Positions 1-15,000 of a stretch of DNA of 64,000 nt are shown here, in pieces (the stretch's first letter is position 1; each line of letters opens with the position of its first letter). The stretch is taken from assembly GCA_943735955.1 (NCBI GenBank), contig OX030955.1, forward strand, positions 13,605,383 through 13,669,382, given 5' to 3'. A program made the translations under genes and the position numbers. The DNA is from Piscicola geometra (taxonomy: Eukaryota > Annelida > Clitellata > Hirudinida > Piscicolidae). The notes below the pieces were generated by a model. That model was not told the origin of the DNA. It ran no database searches and saw only the letters and a list, made by a program, of their open reading frames with translations.

Positions 1-1
1 A

Positions 2-3000
2 ATGATGACAACAGAATCAACAAGTGTGCCAACTGCTGTATCGACAACAGTGCCGACTACTGTCTCAATGATGACAACAGAATCAACAAGTGTCCCAACT
101 GCTGTATCGACAACAGTGCCGACTACTGTCTCAATAATGACAACAGAATCAACAAGTGTGCCAACTGCTGTATCGACAACAGTGCCGACTACTGTATCAA
201 TGATGACAACAGAATCAACAAGTGTGCCAACTGCTGTATCGACAACAGTGCCGACTACTGTATCAATGATGACAACAGAATCAACAAGTGTGCCAACTGC
301 TGTATCGACAACAGTGCCGACTACTGTATCAATGATGACAACAGAATCAACAAGTGTGCCAACTGCTGTATCGACAACAGTGCCGACTACTGTATCAATG
401 ATGACAACAGAATCAACAAGTGTGCCAACTGCTGTATCGACAACAGTGCCGACTACTGTATCAATGATGACAACAGAATCAACAAGTTTGCCAACTGCTG
501 TATCGACAACAGTGCCGACTACTGTATCAATGATGACAACAGAATCAACAAGTGTCCCAACTGCTGTATCGACAAAAGTGCCGACTACTGTATCAATGAT
601 GACAACAGAATCAACGAGTGTGCTAACTGCTGTATCGACAACAGTGCCGACTACTGTATTAATGATGACAACAGAATCAACAAGTGTGCCAACTGCTGTA
701 TCGACAACAGTGCCGACTACTGTATCAATGATGACAACAGAATCAACAAGTGTGCCAACTGCTGTATCGACAACAGTGCCGACTACTGTATCAATGATGA
801 CAACAGAATCAACAAGTGTGCCAACTGCTGTATCGACAACAGTGCCGACTACTGTATCAATGATGACAACAGAATCAACAAGTGTGCCAACTGCTGTATC
901 GACAACAGTGCCGACTACTGTATCAATGATGACAACAGAATCAACAAGTGTGCCAACTGCTGTATCGACAACAGTGCCGACTACTGTATCAATGATGACA
1001 ACAGAATCAACAAGTGTGCCAACTGCTGTATCGACAACGTTGCCGAATACTGTATCAATGATGACAACACAATCAACAAGTTTGCCAACTGCTGTATCGA
1101 CAACAGTGCCGACTACTGTATCAATGATGACAACAGAATCAACAAGTGTCCCAACTGCTGTATCGACAACAGTGCCGACTACTGTATCAATGATGACAAC
1201 AGAATCAACGAGTGTGCCAACTGCTGTATCGACAACAGTGCCGACTACTGTATCAATGATGACAACAGAATCAACAAGTGTCCCAACTGCTGTATCGACA
1301 ACAGTGCCGACTACTGTATCAATGATGACAACAGAATCAACAAGTGTGCCAACTGCAGTATCGACAACAGTGCCGACTACTGTATCAATGATGACAACAG
1401 AATCAACAAGTGTGCCAACTGCTGTATCGACAACAGTGCCGACTACTGTATCAATGATGACAACAGAATCAACAAGTGTGCCAACTGCTGTATCGACAAC
1501 AGTGCCGACTACTGTATCAATGATGACAACAGAATCAACAAGTGTGCCAACTGCTGTATCGACAACAGTGCCGACTACTGTATCAATGATGACAACAGAA
1601 TCAACAAGTGTGCCAACTGCTGTATCGACAACAGTGCCGACTACTGTATCAATGATGACAACAGAATCAACAAGTGTGCCAACTGCTGTATCGACAACAG
1701 TGCCGACTACTGTATCAATGATGACAACAGAATCAACAAGTGTGCCAACTGCTGTATCGACAACAGTGCCGACTACTGTATCAATGATGACAACAGAATC
1801 AACAAGTGTGCCAACTGCTGTATCAACAACAGTGCCGACTACTGTATCAATGATGACAACAGAATCAACAAGTGTGCCAACTGCTGTATCGACAACAGTG
1901 CCGACTACTGTATCAATGATGACAACAGAATCAACAAGTGTCCCAACTGCTGTATCGACAACAGTGCCGACTACTGTATCAATGATGACAACAGAATCAA
2001 CGAGTGTGCCAACTGCTGTATCGACAACAGTGCCGACTACTGTATTAATGATGACAACAGAATCAACAAGTGTGCCAACTGCTGTATCGACAACAGTGCC
2101 GACTACTGTATCAATGATGACAACAGAATCAACAAGTGTGCCAACTGCTGTATCGACAACAGTGCCGACTACTGTATCAATGATGACAACAGAATCAACA
2201 AGTGTGCCAACTGCTGTATCGACAACAGTGCCGACTACTGTATCAATAATGACAACAGAATCAACAAGTGTGCCAACTGCTGTATCAACAACAGTGCCGA
2301 CTACTGTATCAATGATGACAACAGAATCAACAAGTGTGCCAACTGCTGTATCAACAACAGTGCCGACTACTGTATCAATGATGACAACAGAATCAACAAG
2401 TGTCCCAACTGCTGTATCGACAACAGTGCCGACTACTGTATCAATGATGACAACAGAATCAACGAGTGTGCCAACTGCTGTATCGACAACAGTGCCGACT
2501 ACTGTATCAATGATGACAACAGAATCAACAAGTGTCCCAACTGCTGTATCGACAACAGTGCCGACTACTGTATCAATGATGACAACAGAATCAACAAGTG
2601 TGCCAACTGCAGTATCGACAACAGTGCCGACTACTGTATCAATGATGACAACAGAATCAACAAGTGTGCCAACTGCTGTATCGACAACAGTGCCGACTAC
2701 TGTATCAATGATGACAACAGAATCAACAAGTGTGCCAACTGCTGTATCGACAACAGTGCCGACTACTGTATCAATGATGACAACAGAATCAACAAGTGTG
2801 CCAACTGCTGTATCGACAACAGTGCCGACTACTGTATCAATGATGACAACAGAATCAACAAGTGTGCCAACTGCTGTATCGACAACAGTGCCGACTACTG
2901 TATCAATGATGACAACAGAATCAACAAGTGTGCCAACTGCTGTATCAACAACAGTGCCGACTACTGTATCAATGATGACAACAGAATCAACAAGTGTGCC

Positions 3001-6000
3001 AACTGCTGTATCGACAACAGTGCCGACTACTGTATCAATGATGACAACAGAATCAACAAGTGTCCCAACTGCTGTATCGACAACAGTGCCGACTACTGTA
3101 TCAATGATGACAACAGAATTAACGAGTGTGCCAACTGCTGTATCGACAACAGTGCCGACTACTGTATTAATGATGACAACAGAATCAACAAGTGTGCCAA
3201 CTGCTGTATCGACAACAGTGCCGACTACTGTATCAATGATGACAACAGAATCAACAAGTGTGCCAACTGCTGTATCGACAACAGTGCCGACTACTGTATC
3301 AATGATGACAACAGAATCAACAAGTGTGCCAACTGCTGTATCGACAACAGTGCCGACTACTGTATCAATGATGACAACAGAATCAACAAGTGTGCCAACT
3401 GCTGTATCAACAACAGTGCCGACTACTGTATCAATGATGACAACAGAATCAACAAGTGTGCCAACTGCTGTATCAACAACAGTGCCGACTACTGTATCAA
3501 TGATGACAACAGAATCAACAAGTGTCCCAACTGCTGTATCGACAACAGTGCCGACTACTGTATCAATGATGACAACAGAATCAACGAGTGTGCCAACTGC
3601 TGTATCGACAACAGTGCCGACTACTGTATCAATGATGACAACAGAATCAACGAGTGTGCCAACTGCTGTATCGACAACAGTGCCGACTACTGTATCAATG
3701 ATGACAACAGAATCAACTAGTGTGCCAACTGCTGTATCGACAACAGTGCCGACTACTGTATCAATGATGACAACAGAATCAACAAGTGTGCCAACTGCTG
3801 TATCGACAACAGTGCCGACTACTGTATCAATGATGACAACAGAATCAACAAGTTTGCCAACTGCTGTATCGACAACAGTGCCGACTACTGTATCAATGAT
3901 GACAACAGAATCAACAAGTGTCCCAACTGCTGTATCGACAACAGTGCCGACTACTGTATCAATGATGACAACAGAATCAACGAGTGTGCCAACTGCTGTA
4001 TCGACAACAGTGCCGACTACTGTATCAATGATGACAACAGAATCAACAAGTGTGCCAACTGCTGTATCGACAACAGTGCCGACTACTGTATCAATGATGA
4101 CAACAGAATCAACAAGTGTGCCAACTGCTGTATCGACAACAGTGCCGACTACTGTATCAATGATGACAACAGAATCAACAAGTGTGCCAACTGCTGTATC
4201 GACAACAGTGCCGACTACTGTATCAATGATGACAACAGAATCAACAAGTGTGCCAACTGCTGTATCGACAACAGTGCCGACTACTGTATCAATGATGACA
4301 ACAGAATCAACAAGTGTGCCAACTGCTGTATCGACAACGTTGCCGAATACTGTATCAATGATGACAACACAATCAACAAGTTTGCCAACTGCTGTATCGA
4401 CAACAGTGCCGACTACTGTATCAATGATGACAACAGAATCAACAAGTGTCCCAACTGCTGGATCGACAACAGTGCCGACTACTGTATCAATGATGACAAC
4501 AGAATCAACGAGTGTGCCAACTGCTGTATCGACAACAGTGCCGACTACTGTATCAATGATGACAACAGAATCAACAAGTGTGCCAACTGCTGTATCGACA
4601 ACAGTGCCGACTACTGTATTAATGATGACAACAGAATCAACAAGTGTGCCAACTGCTGTATCGACAACAGTGCCGACTACTGTATCAATGATGACAACAG
4701 AATCAACAAGTGTGCCAACTGCTGTATCGACAACAGTGCCGACTACTGTATCAATGATGACATCAGAATCAACAAGTGTGCCAACTGCTGTATCGACAAC
4801 AGTGCCGACTACTGTATCAATGATGACAACAGAATCAACGAGTGTGCCAACTGCTGTATCGACAACAGTGCCGACTACTGTATCAATGATGACAACAGAA
4901 TCAACTAGTGTGCCAACTGCTGTATCGACAACAGTGCCGACTACTGTATCAATGATGACAACAGAATCAGCAAGTGTGCCAACTGCTGTATCGACAACAG
5001 TGCCGACTACTGTATCAATGATGACAACAGAATCAACAAGTTTGCCAACTGCTGTATCGACAACAGTGCCGACTACTGTATCAATGATGACAACAGAATC
5101 AACAAGTGTCCCAACTGCTGTATCGACAACAGTGCCGACTACTGTATCAATGATGACAACAGAATCAACGAGTGTGCCAACTGCTGTATCGACAACAGTG
5201 CCGACTACTGTATTAATGATGACAACAGAATCAACAAGTGTGCCAACTGCTGTATCGACAACAGTGCCGACTACTGTATCAATGATGACAACAGAATCAA
5301 CAAGTGTGCCAACTGCTGTATCGACAACAGTGCCGACTACTGTATCAATGATGACAACAGAATCAACAAGTGTGCCAACTGCTGTATCGACAACAGTGCC
5401 GACTACTGTATCAATGATGACAACAGAATCAACAAGTGTGCCAACTGCTGTATCGACAACAGTGCCGACTACTGTATCAATGATGACAACAGAATCAACA
5501 AGTGTGCCAACTGCTGTATCGACAACAGTGCCGACTACTGTATCAATGATGACAACAGAATCAACAAGTGTGCCAACTGCTGTATCGACAACGTTGCCGA
5601 ATACTGTATCAATGATGACAACACAATCAACAAGTTTGCCAACTGCTGTATCGACAACAGTGCCGACTACTGTATCAATGATGACAACAGAATCAACAAG
5701 TGTCCCAACTGCTGGATCGACAACAGTGCCGACTACTGTATCAATGATGACAACAGAATCAACGAGTGTGCCAACTGCTGTATCGACAACAGTGCCGACT
5801 ACTGTATCAATGATGACAACAGAATCAACAAGTGTGCCAACTGCTGTATCGACAACAGTGCCGACTACTGTATTAATGATGACAACAGAATCAACAAGTG
5901 TGCCAACTGCTGTATCGACAACAGTGCCGACTACTGTATCAATGATGACAACAGAATCAACAAGTGTGCCAACTGCTGTATCGACAACAGTGCCGACTAC

Positions 6001-9000
6001 TGTATCAATGATGACATCAGAATCAACAAGTGTGCCAACTGCTGTATCGACAACAGTGCCGACTACTGTATCAATGATGACAACAGAATCAACAAGTGTG
6101 CCAACTGCTGTATCAACAACAGTGCCGACTACTGTATCAATGATGACAACAGAATCAACAAGTGTGCCAACTGCTGTATCGACAACAGTGCCGACTACTG
6201 TATCAATGATGACAACAGAATCAACAAGTGTGCCAACTGCTGTATCGACAACAGTGCCGACTACTGTATCAATGATGACAACAGAATCAACAAGTGTGCC
6301 AACTGCTGTATCGACAACGTTGCCGAATACTGTATCAATGATGACAACACAATCAACAAGTTTGCCAACTGCTGTATCGACAACAGTGCCGACTACTGTA
6401 TCAATGATGACAACAGAATCAACAAGTGTCCCAACTGCTGGATCGACAACAGTGCCGACTACTGTATCAATGATGACAACAGAATCAACGAGTGTGCCAA
6501 CTGCTGTATCGACAACAGTGCCGACTACTGTATCAATGATGACAACAGAATCAACAAGTGTCCCAACTGCTGTATCGACAACAGTGCCGACTACTGTATC
6601 AATGATGACAACAGAATCAACAAGTGTGCCAACTGCTGTATCGACAACAGTGCCGACTACTGTATCAATGATGACAACAGAATCAACAAGTGTGCCAACT
6701 GCTGTATCGACAACAGTGCCGACTACTGTATCAATGATGACAACAGAATCAACAAGTGTGCCAACTGCTGTATCGACAACAGTGCCGACTACTGTATCAA
6801 TGATGACAACAGAATCAACAAGTGTGCCAACTGCTGTATCGACAACAGTGCCGACTACTGTATCAATGATGACAACAGAATCAACAAGTGTGCCAACTGC
6901 TGTATCGACAACAGTGCCGACTACTGTATCAATGATGACAACAGAATCAACAAGTGTGCCAACTGCTGTATCGACAACAGTGCCGACTACTGTATCAATG
7001 ATGACAACAGAATCAACAAGTGTGCCAACTGCTGTATCAACAACAGTGCCGACTACTGTATCAATGATGACAACAGAATCAACAAGTGTGCCAACTGCTG
7101 TATCGACAACAGTGCCGACTACTGTATCAATGATGACAACAGAATCAACAAGTGTCCCAACTGCTGTATCGACAACAGTGCCGACTACTGTATCAATGAT
7201 GACAACAGAATCAACAAGTGTGCCAACTGCTGTATCGACAACAATGCCGACTACTGTATCAATGATGACAACAGAATCAACGAGTGTGCCAACTGCTGTA
7301 TCGACAACAGTGCCGACTACTGTATCAATGATGACAACAGAATCAACAAGTGTCCCAACTGCTGTATCGACAACAGTGCCGACTACTGTATCAATGATGA
7401 CAACAGAATCAACAAGTGTGCCAACTGCAGTATCGACAACAGTGCCGACTACTGTATCAATGATGACAACAGAATCAACAAGTGTGCCAACTGCTGTATC
7501 GACAACAGTGCCGACTACTGTATCAATGATGACAACAGAATCAACAAGTGTGCCAACTGCTGTATCGACAACAGTGCCGACTACTGTATCAATGATGACA
7601 ACAGAATCAACAAGTGTGCCAACTGCTGTATCGACAACAGTGCCGACTACTGTATCAATGATGACAACAGAATCAACAAGTGTGCCAACTGCTGTATCGA
7701 CAACAGTGCCGACTACTGTATCAATGATGACAACAGAATCAACAAGTGTGCCAACTGCTGTATCGACAACAGTGCCGACTACTGTATCAATGATGACAAC
7801 AGAATCAACAAGTGTGCCAACTGCTGTATCGACAACAGTGCCGACTACTGTATCAATGATGACAACAGAATCAACAAGTGTGCCAACTGCTGTATCGACA
7901 ACAGTGCCGACTACTGTATCAATGATGACAACAGAATCAACAAGTGTGCCAACTGCTGTATCGACAACAGTGCCGACTACTGTATCAATGATGACAACAG
8001 AATCAACAAGTGTGCCAACTGCTGTATCGACAACAGTGCCGACTACTGTATCAATGATGACAACAGAATCAACAAGTGTGCCAACTGCTGTATCAACAAC
8101 AGTGCCGACTACTGTATCAATGATGACAACAGAATCAACAAGTGTGCCAACTGCTGTATCGACAACAGTGCCGACTACTGTATCAATGATGACAACAGAA
8201 TCAACAAGTGTCCCAACTGCTGTATCGACAACAGTGCCGACTACTGTATCAATGATGACAACAGAATCAACAAGTGTGCCAACTGCTGTATCGACAACAG
8301 TGCCGACTACTGTATCAATGATGACAACAGAATCAACGAGTGTGCCAACTGCTGTATCGACAACAGTGCCGACTACTGTATCAATGATGACAACAGAATC
8401 AACAAGTGTCCCAACTGCTGTATCGACAACAGTGCCGACTACTGTATCAATGATGACAACAGAATCAACAAGTGTGCCAACTGCAGTATCGACAACAGTG
8501 CCGACTACTGTATCAATGATGACAACAGAATCAACAAGTGTGCCAACTGCTGTATCGACAACAGTGCCGACTACTGTATCAATGATGACAACAGAATCAA
8601 CAAGTGTGCCAACTGCTGTATCGACAACAGTGCCGACTACTGTATCAATGATGACAACAGAATCAACAAGTGTGCCAACTGCTGTATCGACAACAGTGCC
8701 GACTACTGTATCAATGATGACAACAGAATCAACAAGTGTGCCAACTGCTGTATCGACAACAGTGCCGACTACTGTATCAATGATGACAACAGAATCAACA
8801 AGTGTGCCAACTGCTGTATCGACAACAGTGCCGACTACTGTATCAATGATGACAACAGAATCAACAAGTGTACCAACTGCTGTATCGACAACAGTGCCGA
8901 CTACTGTATCAATGATGACAACAGAATCAACAAGTGTGCCAACTGCTGTATCAACAACAGTGCCGACTACTGTATCAATGATGACAACAGAATCAACAAG

Positions 9001-12000
9001 TGTGCCAACTGCTGTATCGACAACAGTGCCGACTACTGTATCAATGATGACAACAGAATCAACAAGTGTCCCAACTGCTGTATCGACAACAGTGCCGACT
9101 ACTGTATCAATGATGACAACAGAATCAACGAGTGTGCCAACTGCTGTATCGACAACAGTGCCGACTACTGTATTAATGATGACAACAGAATCAACAAGTG
9201 TGCCAACTGCTGTATCGACAACAGTGCCGACTACTGTATCAATGATGACAACAGAATCAACAAGTGTGCCAACTGCTGTATCGACAACAGTGCCGACTAC
9301 TGTATCAATGATGAAAACAGAATCAACAAGTGTGCCAACTGCTGTATCGACAACAGTGCCGACTACTGTATCAATGATGACAACAGAATCAACAAGTGTG
9401 CCTACTGCTGTATCAACAACAGTGCCGACTACTGTATCAATGATGACAACAGAATCAACAAGTGTGCCAACTGCTGTATCAACAACAGTGCCGACTACTG
9501 TATCAATGATGACAACAGAATCAACAAGTGTCCCAACTGCTGTATCGACAACAGTGCCGACTACTGTATCAATGATGACAACAGAATCAACGAGGGTGCC
9601 AACTGCTGTATCGACAACAGTGCCGACTACTGTATCAATGATGACAACAGAATCAACGAGTGTGCCAACTGCTGTATCGACAACAGTGCCGACTACTGTA
9701 TCAATGATGACAACAGAATCAACAAGTGTGCCAACTGCTGTATCGACAACAGTGCCGACTACTGTATCAATGATGACAACAGAATCAACAAGTGTGCCAA
9801 CTGCTGTATCGACAACAGTGCCGACTACTGTATCAATGATGACAACAGAATCAACAAGTTTGCCAACTGCTGTATCGACAACAGTGCCGACTACTGTATC
9901 AATGATGACAACAGAATCAACAAGTGTGCCAACTGCTATATCGACAACAGTGCCGACTACTGTATCAATGATGACAACAGAATCAACAAGTGTGCCAACT
10001 GCTGTATCGACAACAATGCCAACTACTGTATCAATGATGACAACAGAATCAACGAGTGTGCCAACTGCTGTATCGACAAATGTGCCGACTACTGTATCAA
10101 TGATGATAACAGAATCAACAAGTGTGCCAACTGCTGTATCAACAACAGTGCCGACTACTGTATCAATGATGACAACAGAATCAACAAGTGTGCCAACTGC
10201 TGTATCAACAACAGTGCCGACTACTGTATCAATGATGACAACAGAATCAACAAGTGTCCCAACTGCTGTATCGACAACAGTGCCGACTACTGTATCAATG
10301 ATGACAACAGAATCAACAAGTGTGCCAACTGCTGTATCAACAACAGTGCCGACTACTGTATCAATGATGACAACAGAATCAACAAGTGTGCCAACTGCTG
10401 TATCGACAACAGTGCCGACTACTGTATCAATGATGACAACAGAATCAACAAGTGTGCCAACTGCTGTATGGACAACAGTGCCGACTACTGTATCAATGAT
10501 GACAACAGAATCAACAAGTGTGCCAACTGCTGTATCGACAACAGTGCCGACTTCTGTATCAATGATGACAACAGAATCAACAAGTGTGCCAACTGCTGTA
10601 TCGACAACAGTGCCGACTACTGTATCAATGATGACAACAGAATCAACAAGTGTGCCAACTGCTGTATCGACAACTGTGCCGACTACTGTATCAATGATGA
10701 CAACAGAATCAACAAGTGTGCCAACTGCTGTATCGACAACAGTGACGACTACTGTATCAATGATGACAACAGAATCAACAAGTGTGCCAACTGCTGTATC
10801 GACAACAGTGCCGACTACTGTATCAATGATGACAACAGAATCAACAAGTGTGCCAACTGCTGTATCGACAACAGTGCCGACTACTGTATCAATGATGACA
10901 ACAGAATCAACAAGTGTGCCAACTGCTGTATCGACAAAAGTGCCGACTACTGTATCAATGATGACAACAGAATCAACAAGTGTGCCAACTGCTGTATCGA
11001 CAACAGTGCCGACTTCTGTATCAATGATGACAACAGAATCAACAAGTGTGCCAACTGCTGTATCGACAACAGTGCCGACTACTGTATCAATGATGACAAC
11101 AGAATCAACAAGTGTGCCAACTGCTGTATCGACAACAGTGACGACTACTGTATCAATGATGACAACAGAATCAACAAGTGTGCCAACTGCTGTATCGACA
11201 ACAGTGCCGACTACTGTATCAATGATGACAACAGAATCAACAAGTGTGCCAACTGCTGTATCGACAACAGTGCCGACTACTGTATCAATGATGACAACAG
11301 AATCAACAAGTGTGCCAACTGCTGTATCAACAACAGTGCCGACTACTGTATCAATGATGACAACAGAATCAACAAGTGTGCCAACTGCTGTATCAACAAC
11401 AGTGCCGACTACTGTATCAATGATGACAACAGAATCAACAAGTGTCCCAACTGCTGTATCGACAACAGTGCCGACTACTGTATCAATGATGACAACAGAA
11501 TCAACGAGGGTGCCAACTGCTGTATCGACAACAGTGCCGACTACTGTATCAATGATGACAACAGAATCAACGAGTGTGCCAACTGCTGTATCGACAACAG
11601 TGCCGACTACTGTATCAATGATGACAACAGAATCAACAAGTGTGCCAACTGCTGTATCGACAACAGTGCCGACTACTGTATCAATGATGACAACAGAATC
11701 AACAAGTGTGCCAACTGCTGTATCGACAACAGTGCCGACTACTGTATCAATGATGACAACAGAATCAACAAGTTTGCCAACTGCTGTATCGACAACAGTG
11801 CCGACTACTGTATCAATGATGACAACAGAATCAACAAGTGTGCCAACTGCTATATCGACAACAGTGCCGACTACTGTATCAATGATGACAACAGAATCAA
11901 CAAGTGTGCCAACTGCTGTATCGACAACAATGCCAACTACTGTATCAATGATGACAACAGAATCAACGAGTGTGCCAACTGCTGTATCGACAAATGTGCC

Positions 12001-15000
12001 GACTACTGTATCAATGATGATAACAGAATCAACAAGTGTGCCAACTGCTGTATCAACAACAGTGCCGACTACTGTATCAATGATGACAACAGAATCAACA
12101 AGTGTGCCAACTGCTGTATCAACAACAGTGCCGACTACTGTATCAATGATGACAACAGAATCAACAAGTGTCCCAACTGCTGTATCGACAACAGTGCCGA
12201 CTACTGTATCAATGATGACAACAGAATCAACAAGTGTGCCAACTGCTGTATCAACAACAGTGCCGACTACTGTATCAATGATGACAACAGAATCAACAAG
12301 TGTGCCAACTGCTGTATCGACAACAGTGCCGACTACTGTATCAATGATGACAACAGAATCAACAAGTGTGCCAACTGCTGTATGGACAACAGTGCCGACT
12401 ACTGTATCAATGATGACAACAGAATCAACAAGTGTGCCAACTGCTGTATCGACAACAGTGCCGACTTCTGTATCAATGATGACAACAGAATCAACAAGTG
12501 TGCCAACTGCTGTATCGACAACAGTGCCGACTACTGTATCAATGATGACAACAGAATCAACAAGTGTGCCAACTGCTGTATCGACAACAGTGCCGACTAC
12601 TGTATCAATGATGACAACAGAATCAACAAGTGTGCCAACTGCTGTATCGACAACAGTGACGACTACTGTATCAATGATGACAACAGAATCAACAAGTGTG
12701 CCAACTGCTGTATCGACAACAGTGCCGACTACTGTATCAATGATGACAACAGAATCAACAAGTGTGCCAAATGCTGTATCGACAACAGTGCCGACTACTG
12801 TATCAATGACGACAACAGAATCAACAAGTGTGCCAACTGCTGTATCGACAAAAGTGCCGACTACTGTATCAATGATGACAACAGAATCAACAAGTGTGCC
12901 AACTGCTGTATCGAAAACAGTGCCGACTACTGTATCAATGATGACAACAGAATCAACAAGTGTGCCAACTGCTGTATCGACAACAGTGCCGACTACTGTA
13001 TCAATGATGACAACAGAATCAACAAGTTTGCCACTTGCTGTATCGACAACAGTGCCGACTACTGTATCAATGATGACAACAGAATCAACAAGTGTGCCAA
13101 CTGCTGTATCGACAACAGTGCCGACTACTGTATCAATGATGACAACAGAATCAACAAGTGTGCCAACTGCTGTATCGACAACAGTGCCGACTACTGTATC
13201 AATGATGACAACAGAATCAACAAGTGTGCCAACTGCTGTATCGACAACAGTGCCGACTACTGTATCAATGATGACAACAGAATCAACAAGTGTGCCATCT
13301 GCTGTATCGACAACAGTGCCGACTACTGTATCAATGATGACAACAGAATCAACAAGTGTGCCAACTGCTGTATCAACAACAGTGCCGACTACTGTATCAA
13401 TGATGACAACAGAATCAACAAGTGTGCCAACTGCTGTATCGACAACAGTGCCGACTACTGTATCAATGATGACAACAGAATCAACAAGTGTGCCAACTGC
13501 TGTATCGACAACAGTGCCGACTACTGTATCAATGATGACAACAGAATCAACAAGTGTGCCAACTGCTGTATCGACAACAGTGCCGACTTCTGTATCAATG
13601 ATGACAACAGAATCAACAAGTGTGCCAACTGCTGTATCGACAACAGTGCCGACTACTGTATCAATGATGTCAACAGAATCAACAAGTGTGCCAACTGCTG
13701 TATCGACAACAGTGCCGACTACTGTATCAATGATGACAACAGAATCAACAAGTGTGCCAACTGCTGTATCGACAACAGTGCCGACTACTGTATCAATGAT
13801 GACAACAGAATCAACAAGTGTGCCAACTGCTGTATCGACAACAGTGCCGACTACTGTATCAATGATGACAACAGAATCAACAAGTGTGCCAACTGCTGTA
13901 TCAACAACAGTGCCGACTACTGTATCAATGATGACAACAGAATCAACAAGTGTGCCAACTGCTGTATCAACAACAGTGCCGATTACTGTATCAATGATGA
14001 CAACAGAATCAACAAGTGTGCCAACTGCTGTATCGACAACAGTGCCGACTACTGTATCAATGATGACAACAGAATCAACAAGTTTGCCACTTGCTGTATC
14101 GACAACAGTGCCGACTACTGTATCAATGATGACAACAGATTCAACAAGTGTGCCAACTGCTGTATCGACAACAGTGCCGACTACTGTATCAATGATGACA
14201 ACAGAATCAACAAGTGTGCCAACTGCTGTATCGACAACAGTGCCGACTACTGTATCAATGATAACAACAGAATCAACAAGTGTGCCAACTGCTGTATCAA
14301 CAACAGTGCCGACTACTGTATCAATGATGACAACAGAATCAACAAGTGTGCCAACTGCTGTATCAACAACAGTGCCGACTACTGTATCAATGATGACAAC
14401 AGAATCAACAAGTGTGCCAACTGCTGTATCGACAACAGTGCCGACTACTGTATCAATGATGACAACAGAATCAACAAGTTTGCCACTTGCTGTATCGACA
14501 ACAGTGCCGACTACTGTATCAATGATGACAACAGAATCAACAAGTGTGCCAACTGCTGTATCGACAACAGTGCCGACTACTGTATCAATGATGACAACAG
14601 AATCAACAAGTGTGCCAACTGCTGTATCGACAACAGTGCCGACTACTGTATCAATGATGACAACAGAATCAACAAGTGTGCCAACTGCTGTATCGACAAC
14701 AGTGCCGACTACTGTATCAATGATGACAACAGAATCAACAAGTGTGCCAACTGCTGTATCGACAACAGTGCCGACTACTGTATCAATGATGACAACAGAA
14801 TCAACAAGTGTGCCAACTGCTGTATGGACAACAGTGCCGACTACTGTATCAATGATGACAACAGAATCAACAAGTGTGCCAACTGCTGTATCGACAACAG
14901 TGCCGACTTCTGTATCAATGATGAGAACAGAATCAACAAGTGTGCCAACTGCTGTATCGACAACAGTGCCGACTACTGTATCAATGATGACAACAGAATC

